Source: Atriophallophorus winterbourni
Taxonomy: Eukaryota; Platyhelminthes; Trematoda; Plagiorchiida; Microphallidae
Length of the DNA stretch: 64,000 nucleotides
NCBI GenBank assembly: GCA_013407085.1
Contig: JACCGJ010005261.1
Coordinates: 16,910-80,909, forward strand
Direction: 5' to 3'
In this document: in pieces, positions 19,606-29,199 of the stretch
Position numbering within the stretch: position 1 is the first letter of the stretch
Layout: each line of letters begins with the position of its first letter
Notes under the pieces: model-generated
The model's database searches: none
The model's input: only the letters and a program-made list of their open reading frames with translations
Told to the model about the DNA's origin: nothing
Made by a program: the position numbers and the translations under genes

Positions 19606-21024
19606 AATGACACCCAGGTTGACCCCGAAAACCCAAACAAAGAAGGCCGCACGTGATGTGTGCAAAATTGCAACAAAGGGGTAAGCACTAGATCTCATGT
19701 CGTTAAATGTTTCGGCTGCCTGAGTAAAATACATGTCAATTGTGATAAAGCCCTAACAGAGGAAGTGGCATCGATTATCAACAACGTGGATTTCCCCAGT
19801 GTCTGTTACATATGCACTTCATGTCGAAGCAAACAGTCTAGCGACAATCCACACAACGCTGCCTATGAGGCAAGGCTTGAGCCTCGGTTAGAAATTTTAG
19901 AAAATAATTATCGAATAATTGAGGAAAGGCTTAAAACACTCTTGATGGATAAAATTGCCCCAGCGATTCAACCCGACGCAGATGATGCTCAAGATAACAA
20001 AAAGCAATCTGAACTTCATCAATCGACGGAACTGTTGAAAAAAGTCAATAATGTACCATCGATTCCAGACTCAGGGGTTACGTCCAAAGAGCTCCAAGTG
20101 AACGCGTCTCATTCCAGCAAGCTAACATTCGCCCAGATGGTTTCTAAAGGTGATAAGTGTTTGGCGTTAGAATTGAGCCCTAAACCTCAGGCAAAAGAGG
20201 AAGTTCAAAGCAAAACGGTTCCATATCACAGGGAGCAGAAAAATTCGATAAAACGCATAAAAAATTTAAGTGTAATATGCACCAATATTCCCGAGTCAGA
20301 GGTGACGCTCTTTCAAGAAAGGCAAAAGCATGACCGTGAAAACTGGTTCGTCGTTTGTAATCGAATCGGCCTAGACAGTATTCACCCCGTGTCGGTAACT
20401 CGATTAACTCGTCATACGAAATCCCCGAATCAAAATAAACCACGTCTCCTTAAAATCACTTTCGCCAACGAAAAGGACATGGAAAATGTCCTACTAAATT
20501 CGTATTTGCTCCGAACGCAAAGTGACCTACCCAACCGTATATATGCTGACGTTCCTTGGTGGGAAAGGTCAAAAGCACCGAATAGGCGGGATCAAACAGC
20601 ACCAAGGAGTATTATTCTACTTGACGTTCCAGAAAATTCGGGCACCACAACGGGCTTCGAAAACAAAGAGCACGACCGTAAACAATGGTCATTTATAGCC
20701 GAAAATATCGGTTTCCAAAATTCTGTAGTTGTCGACACATACAGAATACCTCGTTCGCCGAACTATCACGGGAAAGGGGCAAATCCACTTAAGGTTACGT
20801 TTCTTTCAAGTAGCATGGCGGATGACGTTCGAAGCAAGCTAAAAGTGAACAGAAACAGGCTACCTGAAAACGTAAGACTGTGCAGCTCAAAAGCCGCTGT
20901 TGAGATCCACCTTGAGCCCTCAATTACGCAATTATCCGAAACTGGTGCAAATTCGCCCGCGAAATTACTTCAAATTGCTTCAAAAAACGATCTCGGTCCG
21001 ACGTCAACATCGTCGGACCAATAA
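19606..21024 (+). CDS. Retrotransposon ORF1: PHD-type finger plus two RRM-like domains
   Basis: The open frame proper covers 19660-21024 (454 codons). An ATG at 19606 lies in a different frame and joins it if one base is out of step near 19668; this also supplies the first CxxC pair of the finger, so I take 19606 as the original start. A Cys/His cluster (CFGC, HVNC, CYIC, C; about residues 4-55) is PHD-like. A helical, polar middle follows. Two similar RRM-like blocks then begin VICTNIPES (about 206) and IILLDVPEN (about 325). Known role: RNA binding in the retrotransposition particle. The 3' end overlaps the ORF2 frame through a frameshift signal. Confidence 0.8.
20982..21024 (+). promoter_or_regulatory. 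Predicted -1 ribosomal frameshift signal between ORF1 and ORF2
   Basis: In the ORF1 frame, TCA AAA AAC places a canonical X XXY YYZ heptamer (A AAA AAC) at 20982-20988. A six-base spacer follows, then a perfect nine-pair hairpin GGTCCGACG (20995-21003) / CGTCGGACC (21011-21019) with a seven-base loop, and the ORF1 stop TAA at 21022-21024. Slipping back one base enters the ORF2 frame at CGA (20988), which is open through to the endonuclease domain and has no ATG in between. Confidence 0.82.
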
Positions 21025-23910
21025 ATACTAATACTGACTCAGTGTTACATTCTGAAAACTCACTTAAATGCATCTATACCAATGCTCAAAGTTTGTTCAA
21101 CAAATTGACTGAACTGACCGAGCTGTGCAAACGATACACGCCAGACCTCGTTGCTGTTACTGAAACCTGGTTTCAATCCTGTATGACTGATAGTGAACTC
21201 TTAATCCCCAACATGCTGCTAATACGGAACGATCGCCCAAGAAAAGGTGGTGGTGTGGCTTTATACTGTCACGAACGGCTTCAGTGCATGAAAATTCACG
21301 ATCCAAGACTTGATTTCGAAGATAGCCTCTGGTGCAGTCTCACGAATGTGTCACAGGACGATTGCATTCTTGGAATCATATATCGCCCTCCAGCCTCGAA
21401 TGATACTCAGAATGACAGGTTATTACAAGCGCTAAATTACGCCGGAGAGAAGAGTAGCTCGCAATTACTACTCATCGGGGACTTCAATCTTCCTCATCTC
21501 TTTGCCAGGTCCGATCACCCTATACACACATTTGATCACAAATTTCGTGAGGTGATCGACATGATTCCACTTCATAATCATGTGTTTGACTTTACTCATA
21601 GAAGAGGATCAGAGTTGCCATCAATTTTGGATCTAATCTTTACTTCAGAGAAAACAGCAGTTGAGGGTGTTGACTACATTGCGCCCCTCGGTCGGAGTGA
21701 TCATCTGGTGCTAGCCTTTGATTTTGTTTGCAGTGCTAGACGAGTTTGTGCGTCCTCCAAACAATTCAGAAAGATCGACTACGCTGGTCTACGTGGATCG
21801 CTTGGGCTAGTAAATTGGCAAGAACTTGATCAGCACAACACCGAAACACAATGCAGTGAGCTCACGAAATTACTTCAGTCAAACATAGATCATCATTCGC
21901 GATTTGTTGATGAACGACGGGCAAGTGACTTCCGATTTAAGCTTCGCAGTCGCACAAAAAAATGGCTTGGGAAACGAAACTTTGCTTGGACTGAACACCG
22001 AAAGACCAGAACTGATGCCTCTTGGCAGCAATTTTCTAAAATTCGTAACAAAGTGAATGCTCTCGTCCAAGAGGACAAGCAATATTACCATCGCTCTCTG
22101 TCTTTGAAAATGGAAGAAAACCCTAAAATTCTCTATCGGATTGTCAATGCTCGGTCCAGTGTGAAACCAGGGGTGTTTCCTGTTATTTCTGAGAATGGAT
22201 TAACAGTCACAGCAAAGGAAACGGCTGATACTCTAGCTCAATTTTATGAAAATGTGTTTAGCCCGATAACGGTTAGGGCGAATGAGAATTTACTGACATC
22301 GATTGTATCTCAACAACTGAATAATATTGAGATTAATTCAGCGATTATACGAAGACACTTGTGTCGACTGAACCCTAGGAAATCTCCTGGAGCCGATGGA
22401 ATAACCCCAGCACTACTAAAATCCTGTGACCAGCAGCTGTGTGAACCACTATGCCAATTGTTCCAACATTCCCTAACTGAAGGAGTGGTGCCAACAGAGT
22501 GGAAGACAGGAGTAATTTCACCAATTTATAAGGGTGGTAGCCGTTCAGATCCCGCGAACTACCGTCCTGTCACCCTACTCCCCGTGATATCCAAAGTGAT
22601 GGAGCGCATAGTGACGGAAAATATAGTTCATCACTTGGAATCACAAAATATACTATCTGTCGCCCAGCATGGGTTTCGTAAAGCTCGCTCCTGCTTGACA
22701 AACTTTCTGACGGTATTAAACGATTGGACCCAATCGGTTGACGCAGGAGACAGTGTGCACGCGTGCTATCTGGATATGTCGAAAGCTTTCGACAGAGTTG
22801 ATCACTTCCTGTTGCTACGGAAGCTGACGCGTGCTATCTGGATATGTCGAAAGCTTTCGACAGAGTTGATCACTTCTTGTTGCTACGGAAGCTGAAACAG
22901 ATTGGTATTGACGGGCAGCTACTCGTGTGGTTCGAAAGCTACCTCAATGAGCGCAAGGCAACCGTTCGAGTTAACGGGGTACAATCACGAGCCATTAATA
23001 CCTCCAGTGGTGTACCGCAAGGTTCCGTTCTCGGTCCAGTGCTTTTCTTAGTTTACATCAATGATTTACCTGAGACGCTCTCATGCAAGGTAGTTCTTTT
23101 TGCGGATGATGTTAAACTTTGGATGCGAATAAAATCAACTGCAGACTGCGTAAAACTGCAAAGTGATTTAGATGCACTACACGAATGGTCAGTTAGAAAT
23201 AAACTGCCGTTCAATTTTCAAAAGTGCAAGTTACTGCAAATCGGTAAGCCCTTTCAGTACGAATATCACTTTGGGCAGACGATTTTGAGCTGGACCGAAT
23301 CGGAGAAGGATCTTGGAGTCTGGATATGTGGCAGCCTAAAGAACAGCGTGCATTGTGAGGTCATTTACAAGCGTGCTTCAAAGCTTCTAGGTATGCTTCG
23401 ACGGATCTTCCGAACCTTTACGCCTGTAACGTTGCCAAGAATCATGAAGACCTACTTAATTCCCACAATGGAACACGCATCGCAAGCATGGACTCCGTGG
23501 ATGAAAAAAGATATATTCTTGCTTGACAGGATATATCATCGTGCAACTAAACTCGTGCGTGGTTATCGAAACCTTACATACGAGGAAAGGTTGAAAAAGC
23601 TAAAGCTCCCCACTCCCCTTCAACGTAGACTTCGAAGTGACGTTATAATTACTTACAAGATATTGAATACTCCAGATCATCCACTCAAACATTTGTTCAA
23701 ATACCGTGAATCAGGAATTACACGTAGCCACTCAGCGGCACTACAATTCCCCATTCCCGTACTAATTGTCGCCGATATTTCTATTCGGTACGTATCTGTT
23801 TCCTGTGGAATGCCTTTCCCGAAGCAATTATCACCTCTCCCTGTATCCAAACATTCACTCGTACCTTGGACAATTATTTGTTACTTAACGATTTGACGAT
23901 GCCTGTGTAT
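20988..23910 (+). pseudogene. Retrotransposon ORF2: AP endonuclease and reverse transcriptase, broken
   Basis: Endonuclease landmarks are in order (TNAQSL, TETWF, IYRPP, GDFNLP, SILDLIF, GRSDHLV), then a linker and RT (SPGADGITP, YKGGSRSDPANYRPVTLL, QHGFRKARSCLTN, LDMSKAFDRVDH, SSGVPQGSVLGPVLFLVYINDL, FADDVKL) and a CR1-type tail. A 68-bp tandem duplication (22759-22826 and 22827-22894) repeats the segment holding the catalytic aspartate of motif A and shifts the frame. A second frameshift near 23750 alters the last block. No ATG precedes the endonuclease; the frame is entered from ORF1. Confidence 0.87.
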
Positions 23911-24035
23911 TGACTCAGGGTAAGCTTATTACTTGACTCCAGTGACATCGTATAATTGATTTTTTATACCTCTTATTGAACGCATATTTACTATGATATG
24001 GTAATTGTGAAGCTATGTGCTTTTTGTAACCATAA

Positions 24036-24057
24036 ATTCTTGAATCTTGAATCTTGA
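24036..24057 (+). repeat. 3'-terminal TTGAATC tandem tail of family A
   Basis: About three heptamer units follow ACCATAAATTC. Similar tails end the copies at 14.69 and 25.17 kb. Short tandem 3' ends are typical of CR1-clade elements. Confidence 0.85.
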
Positions 24058-24840
24058 ACTAATGTAATTCAAAGTAATTCAAAGTTTTAATGGTCCAAAA
24101 AAGCAAGTACTTTACCTTAATCACAGATTAAAAATATAGGGAATGGATAAAAACAACACAATTGTTTTATCAATATGGAAAGTCAGCAGGTGTATTGAGG
24201 TGCGAGGTTGGATTTGGTCAACATATACTTGTCAAGTTCAGCCTTGAACATGTTCAGACTTGGTGCACAAATGATATATGGGGGCAGAGATTTTCATAGA
24301 AAACAAAATCGGAAAGCAAAAATGAGCTTCGATAATTTGATCTAGAGTGTGGAACAATTAACTTGTAGCCATGAGATCTGCTATCACGTGCTTCTTGCCG
24401 ATGAAAAATGTGTTCAAGTTTGTGATCTACTGTATGCAGAATGTTGAACAGCTGGATCAAGTCACCCCTGGCACGACGGTACGAAAAGTCAAACAGGTTC
24501 AGAGTTGCAATCCTCTCCTCGTATGGCCTGTTGTATAGTCCGGTCACCAGTTTGTAGCGCGGTGGTGTACGCGTTGCAGCAAGGTCATGTCCTTTTGTAA
24601 CCATGTGGACTATGCTTGAACAGCGTACTCCAGTGTTGGCCAGATATAGGTGTTAATTATCCGTGGGAGTATCTACTTTGTGAAACTACCGAAGATCCTT
24701 CTGAGCAGTGCTAAGCATTGGCAGGACTTTTTGTGTACCACAGAACACTGCCGTGAAGACTTCAAGTTAAGGTTAATCCACACACCCAGGTCTTTCTCTT
24801 CCGTAACCCATGAAAGTTGCTGACATCCCAGACAGTATGT
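24058..24840 (-). pseudogene. CR1-like retrotransposon, family B, 3' part
   Basis: The 3' end (TTTGAATTAC units) is at 24062-24085. The RT tail is open from 24604 to 24254 (ATRTPPRYKLVTGLYNRPYEERIATLNLFDFSYRRARGD begins it), with further thumb blocks in broken frames up to about 24830. It is 5'-truncated. Confidence 0.75.
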
Positions 24841-25175
24841 GAATTCGAACTTTCAGCAACAGTCGTGGCCATGGTTGCAAGTTGGAAATACCACATTCCA
24901 AACGGAACTGCCGCAGGTATTTTTATTCGGTACGTGTGTGCTTTGCTTGGAATTCCCTACCTTCCGATTTGGTAAGCTCAAACAGTTTATTTATATTCAA
25001 ATCAAAACTTGACGATTATATGATAGCTAATCCGAATTTTGCCCCAAACTATTAATAAGCTAGCATCGTCCCATTGATTTTGATTTTATTTATACTTATA
25101 TATACATTTTTACCTATATTTCCCTGTGGTTATTGTAAAGTTATTTGCTTTTTCAACCATAAATCTTGAATCTTG
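24841..25175 (+). pseudogene. CR1-like 3'-terminal fragment with TTGAATC tail
   Basis: The last RT block (NCRRYFYSVRVC and WNSLPSDL in broken frames, 24900-24970) leads to a 3' UTR and three TTGAATC-type units ending near 25172. It is strongly 5'-truncated, as expected for incomplete target-primed reverse transcription. Confidence 0.7.
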
Positions 25176-25189
25176 AATCTTGAATGTTT

Positions 25190-25975
25190 TATCAACGTTT
25201 GACATTTTACATTTATGGATGTTGAATGGTAGGCAGTTTCGTAAGTGCTTCGAGATCCTTATACAGAATTTGGCAATCTTCTATTATGAGAACGCTAGTC
25301 GAGACTTTGATGTCAAATAAAATGATTTTGCTGCGTACTATTTCAGGTATATCGTTCGCGTACACCAGGAATAGTATTGGTTTCAATACTGAGCCTTGAG
25401 GTACGCCACTTGTCACTTCTACTGGGCTCGATATTGCCCCATCATATAACCCCGATAACTATACCAGTTAAGTAATCCTGTATCCAGGCTAATAATCTGC
25501 GCCAATCCCGGGCTGCTCCAATTTCTCTAGCAGTATGCTGTGGTTAACACGGTCAAAAGCTTTAGACATATCCAAGTAACAAGCATGGATAGGGCATCCA
25601 TCGTCCAGGGCTCGAGTTCAATTATCAAGAGTTATGAGAAGATTGGTGAGACAGGAGTGTCTTGTCCTGAATCTGTGCTGTGCGATGGAAATCAGCTTAT
25701 TTTGTTCCAAATGTTTAATGAGTTCGTCAGCTACAAGTCGTTCGAGATCTTTAGAGATCCCTGGCAACAACGTGATTGGCCTGTAGTTAGACACATCGGA
25801 TCGGTTCCCGCCTTTGTATATCGGAGTGATTTCTACACTTTTCCAGTCAGTAGCAACCTTGCTACAACTCAGTGACACGTTGAAAAGATCAGAGAATGGT
25901 GAGACTAGAGCATAGAGGCATTGTTTTAGGAGGAAAGGTGTTATTTCATCAGCACCGTGCGATTTTTTGTATGTA
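25190..25975 (-). pseudogene. CR1-like RT fragment
   Basis: Minus strand: KKSHGADEITPFLLKQC (near 25965), IYKGGNRSDVSNYRPITLLP, QHRFRTRHSCLTNLL, then a break near the LDMSKAFDRV region, and TSGVPQGSVLKPILFLVYANDIPE (25416-25340). It contains a stop after LDN near 25618 and frameshifts. The 3' end is missing and the 5' end abuts the hammerhead repeats near 25975. Confidence 0.78.
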
Positions 25976-26565
25976 ACACAAGTAGCCTTACCAGGACACT
26001 CTCGGGTTTCACAGCGAAAAAAATCAGAATTTAAAGCCACTGTTAAATATGTTTCGTACAACGAACCACTGTGTTCACAAGATCATTGCTGGTCTAGCAT
26101 TCAATACGCTTTAAAACGATTAATGTATTGTGGTGCTCACTTCCCCTGCATTTGTATACGACAATCGATTTCTTCGAGATTTCTCTTATCTGGCGTAAGA
26201 ATAGGATTGTGTTTAGTGGACTTTGAATAAATGTAACAATTGTGTAAAACATTCAGAAATTAAAGCCACTGGTAAATATGTTTCGTACAACGAACCACTG
26301 TGTTCAAATGTGGAATCGCACATGACGCTCAAGACGCTTTTATTTCACGATCGTATTGTGATGTCTGCTTGCTTCTTATTTACCCACCACAAGTGGTTTC
26401 TTTTTGTTTGTCCTCAGTAAGATTATGCCCAGCGAGACCTGAACTAGTGGAACAATATAAAAATTCCAGACATTAAAGCCGCTGCTTAACGATTTAGAAC
26501 AAACAACGATTTTTAAATACGGGATGACAAAACGACTACTGGTCAAGCGGTTAACTTGCGGAAGA
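25976..26565. repeat. Tandem array of decayed hammerhead-repeat units
   Basis: Three successive units start with TTAAAGCCACTG-like text near 26033, 26262 and 26474 (spacing about 230 and 210), each followed by TTTCGTACAACGAACCACTG or a decayed version, and by the TATTGTGGTGCTCAC or related block. Ribozyme cores are lost. Tandem 200-330-bp units carrying hammerheads are known in newt, cricket and schistosome satellites. Confidence 0.65.
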
Positions 26566-27051
26566 GCAGTGGCATCAAAATATAAATTCGGTCAAATCTA
26601 TCTTGTTAGAATTTTTTGACTATCGAATTACCGAAAATTCTGCTAAAAATTTTCTGTAGAGTTGCATTTGAACTGGTGATGGGAAATTTTCACACACAAA
26701 CTGAAAAACTTACATGCTTGTATTACAGGCATATTAAGCAAGATTATATATGTCCAACGTGAGATCATTATTTCCTGAGTTCGGCTGCTCCAGCACGACC
26801 TTGACCTGTTCACATGTTTCGTTTGATTCAAGACAATCGATAAATCATCTGACGATAAAACCAACATGGGCTGTGTGGCATTCACAGGTTATGAGGCCCG
26901 TTCTAATTAGGAGTAAAGGACATTTTGTGCACAATCTATTAATATTAGCTTTGGTTTTTTCTCTCTCTTTTTGAACTTTACTCAAAATACGGAAAAGTCT
27001 CTAAAAAACGTACGCAAGAGAGCAGTCAGAAAAAGCCCGTTTTGCATATAC

Positions 27052-27290
27052 AGTAAAATCTCGTTACTATACCACATCGCTACTATGCTACTCTCGGTAT
27101 TATACCAATTTTGCTAGGTCCCGTTAGGTGGCATAGTAGCAAGGTTTGACTGTAAAGCCGTTTTTACGAAACCTAGTTATTATGTCAATACTATGCCGCC
27201 TGTCGGGACCATGTACAAAATGGTATAATACCGAGAATGGCATATAAGCGAGGTGGCATAGTAGCAAGATTTGACTGTCAATAGTTTCGT
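27052..27290. mobile_element. pogo-type MITE, palindromic and apparently doubled
   Basis: The left end CAGTAAAATCTCGTTACTAT and the reverse complement of the right end CAGTCAAATCTTGCTACTAT align over about 100 bases. A smaller palindromic unit (27052-27153) ends …TTTGACTG and is flanked by TA on both sides. CAGTMAAATCT termini with TA duplications suit pogo/Tigger-derived MITEs. No transposase is encoded. Confidence 0.65.
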
Positions 27291-27594
27291 AAACTTTTCA
27301 CCACCGAGAAGCGTAAGAAGGAAATTGCATTTCAATTGAACCTAGTAATAGAATCGAAAGCGTGTCCAAAGCGCCTTTTCGCTTGCACGCGTAGGAGGAT
27401 AATGAGTCGCTCACAGTTTCCGACTTTGATGAAACGGAATGTGAATTAATTTATCGAGATGATATGAAGGCTGAGCCGTTCGCAACGCAGTATGGCTCCG
27501 TTTATAAAACGTAGCATAGCCAACCGCCAGATGTAAGAGGTCAGTAGGATTCTTTGAAGCATTTGGTAATTCATCCAACCACAGTGCGCCAATG

Positions 27595-28705
27595 CCTTGA
27601 AAGGTTTGATATAAAATGCTTCTTAGGTCCGGATAGGATCCACCCGAATGTCCTTAAATAACTAGCATATATTATTGATGCTCCTTTGACGCTATATATT
27701 ACAACGTTCCGTGGATTCCGGAAACAAGTATCATCCAGCCGATGTTAAAGGAAGGGAATTCTAGTTTACCAGTTTACCGTCGACTTTGCATCAACATCAT
27801 TTGTTGGGAGACTATAGAAAGGATAACAGCGAATGATTTGAAGAGTTTCTTACTAAAATCGAGAATTTTAAACGTGAAGGAGCATGGGTTCACTTAGCAT
27901 AGATCCTGTGCCTAGAACCACTGGTGTGAACTAATCAAGGCAGATGGGCCGGTTAATGTAATTTTTATTGGCTTTAGCTAATCGCTCGACTGCGTACCAT
28001 GTGTCCGTCTAATCGCGAGACTGAAGACATTAATAATCGATTGCACACTGCTCGAATGGATAGCAGATTTTTTGTTTGAGTGGACGAATACAGTTTGTGT
28101 CAACAACGATTTTTCTGAGCCCAGATTTGCGATCTCCCATGTCTCGCAAGGCTTGTTTGGGGTCTTTTCTGATAATGATTTAACTACCGTGATGCAGTCG
28201 AATTGTTTGGGCTTCTGCAATGCAAAATTCTGCAGCAAGACATCAACCAAATTGTGGCTTAGTCTAAAGAGTGTTTGCTCCCAACAAACAACCAAAATGT
28301 GCTTGTCTTTACCTGAGCATCATTCATAATATATCAAAAGCAATGACATTCGACCAGCAGCTGATGAGAAAGGCTTTGAAGTCATCATCACCGGCTCATT
28401 GAAAACTACTGCTAATACTATGAATAAAATCGGAAATGCAGACCGTTTTACGTGGGCAATCTGTATATCATTTTCTGTTATAAGAGAGTTCATGTTGCTC
28501 AACATCAGACCTATTATTTAGTATGGACTTCCAGCTGTCTACCCACCAACTACGAGAGAGTGGAGTGCGCTAGTGCAATTGCCACAAAGAGGGTTCTCGG
28601 AATCAAATCGTTTAGCTATGAAGAGCTTCGAACTAAACTGGACTTGTTTCCGCTGGAATATACCGAAGAAATCATGATTTGTTGATGACAAGATGCATTT
28701 TGATT
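27595..28705 (+). pseudogene. Old CR1-like RT relic
   Basis: Shifting frames show GPDRIHPNVLK (27636), ITANDLKSFLLKSRILN (27826), a degraded FLDFSKAFDCVPH-like VIFIGFS…LDCVPC (27960-28000), NDFSEPRFAISHVSQGLFG for the SGVPQGSVLG block (28105-28165) and a thumb block near 28510-28660 (LGIKSFSYEELRTKLDLFPLEY). It is highly mutated and resembles family G at 60-62 kb more than family A. Confidence 0.65.
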
Positions 28706-28869
28706 GGACTGTATGTTGATGAATTGTTATTTCAGAGACGATCAATAAACACAATCCGAATACCGATTTAAAGAACCTTTAAACAACCATGGTCACAAAT
28801 GCACTGGAGGAAGAGGTTTTAATCGCTTTTCCGTCTTCAATTTGGTGTTAACATCAGCAGAACAATACG

Positions 28870-29155
28870 TCAAAGTGATCGGATTTCAGGCTCCACTAGG
28901 TTTTATTGACCATTCAGTACTTGTGTTCGACTATGTTTGCAGTACGCAGCAATCGCTTGCATTAAATGGGGTGGTTCGTTAGGTAAATAAATTGGCCCTG
29001 ATTAAATCATTCGTGCAGATTCAGCATTGGCAAACGGACCAAATAAGTCCTGACTCGCAATGGAACGAATTTATAGATTTTCTGAAACTGTGGTTTTTTG
29101 TAAATCTATGTGCTTTTTAGACCATTAAAATTGAATTGAATTGAATTGAAGATAG
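28870..29155 (+). pseudogene. CR1-like scraps with a TTGAA-repeat 3' tail
   Basis: The end of an endonuclease domain (DHSVLVFDYVCST) lies at 28910-28950. About 100 bases later is a 3' UTR stub reading GTGCTTTTTAGACCATTAAAATTGAA with three to four TTGAA units ending near 29148. The two pieces may come from one internally deleted copy. Confidence 0.5.
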
Positions 29156-29199
29156 ACGAGAGCTCACAGATCGCTCCTAGGAGATCTAAACATTAACAC

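Larger units (their letters stand above)
19580..24057 (+). mobile_element. CR1-like non-LTR retrotransposon, family A, near full length
   Basis: ORF1, ORF2 and a 3' UTR ending in tandem TTGAATC units are in order. The 5' end is placed only roughly, near 19580, just after hammerhead-repeat sequence. ORF1 has one frame problem at its start. ORF2 has a 68-bp tandem duplication and one later frameshift. Otherwise the element is well preserved and looks recently active. It ends tail-to-tail against a minus-strand family B 3' end at 24058. Confidence 0.88.

Noticed and set aside
28358..28400. CTGATGA near 28362 as a hammerhead
   Set aside because: GAAA follows at once with no stem II; flanks do not pair.
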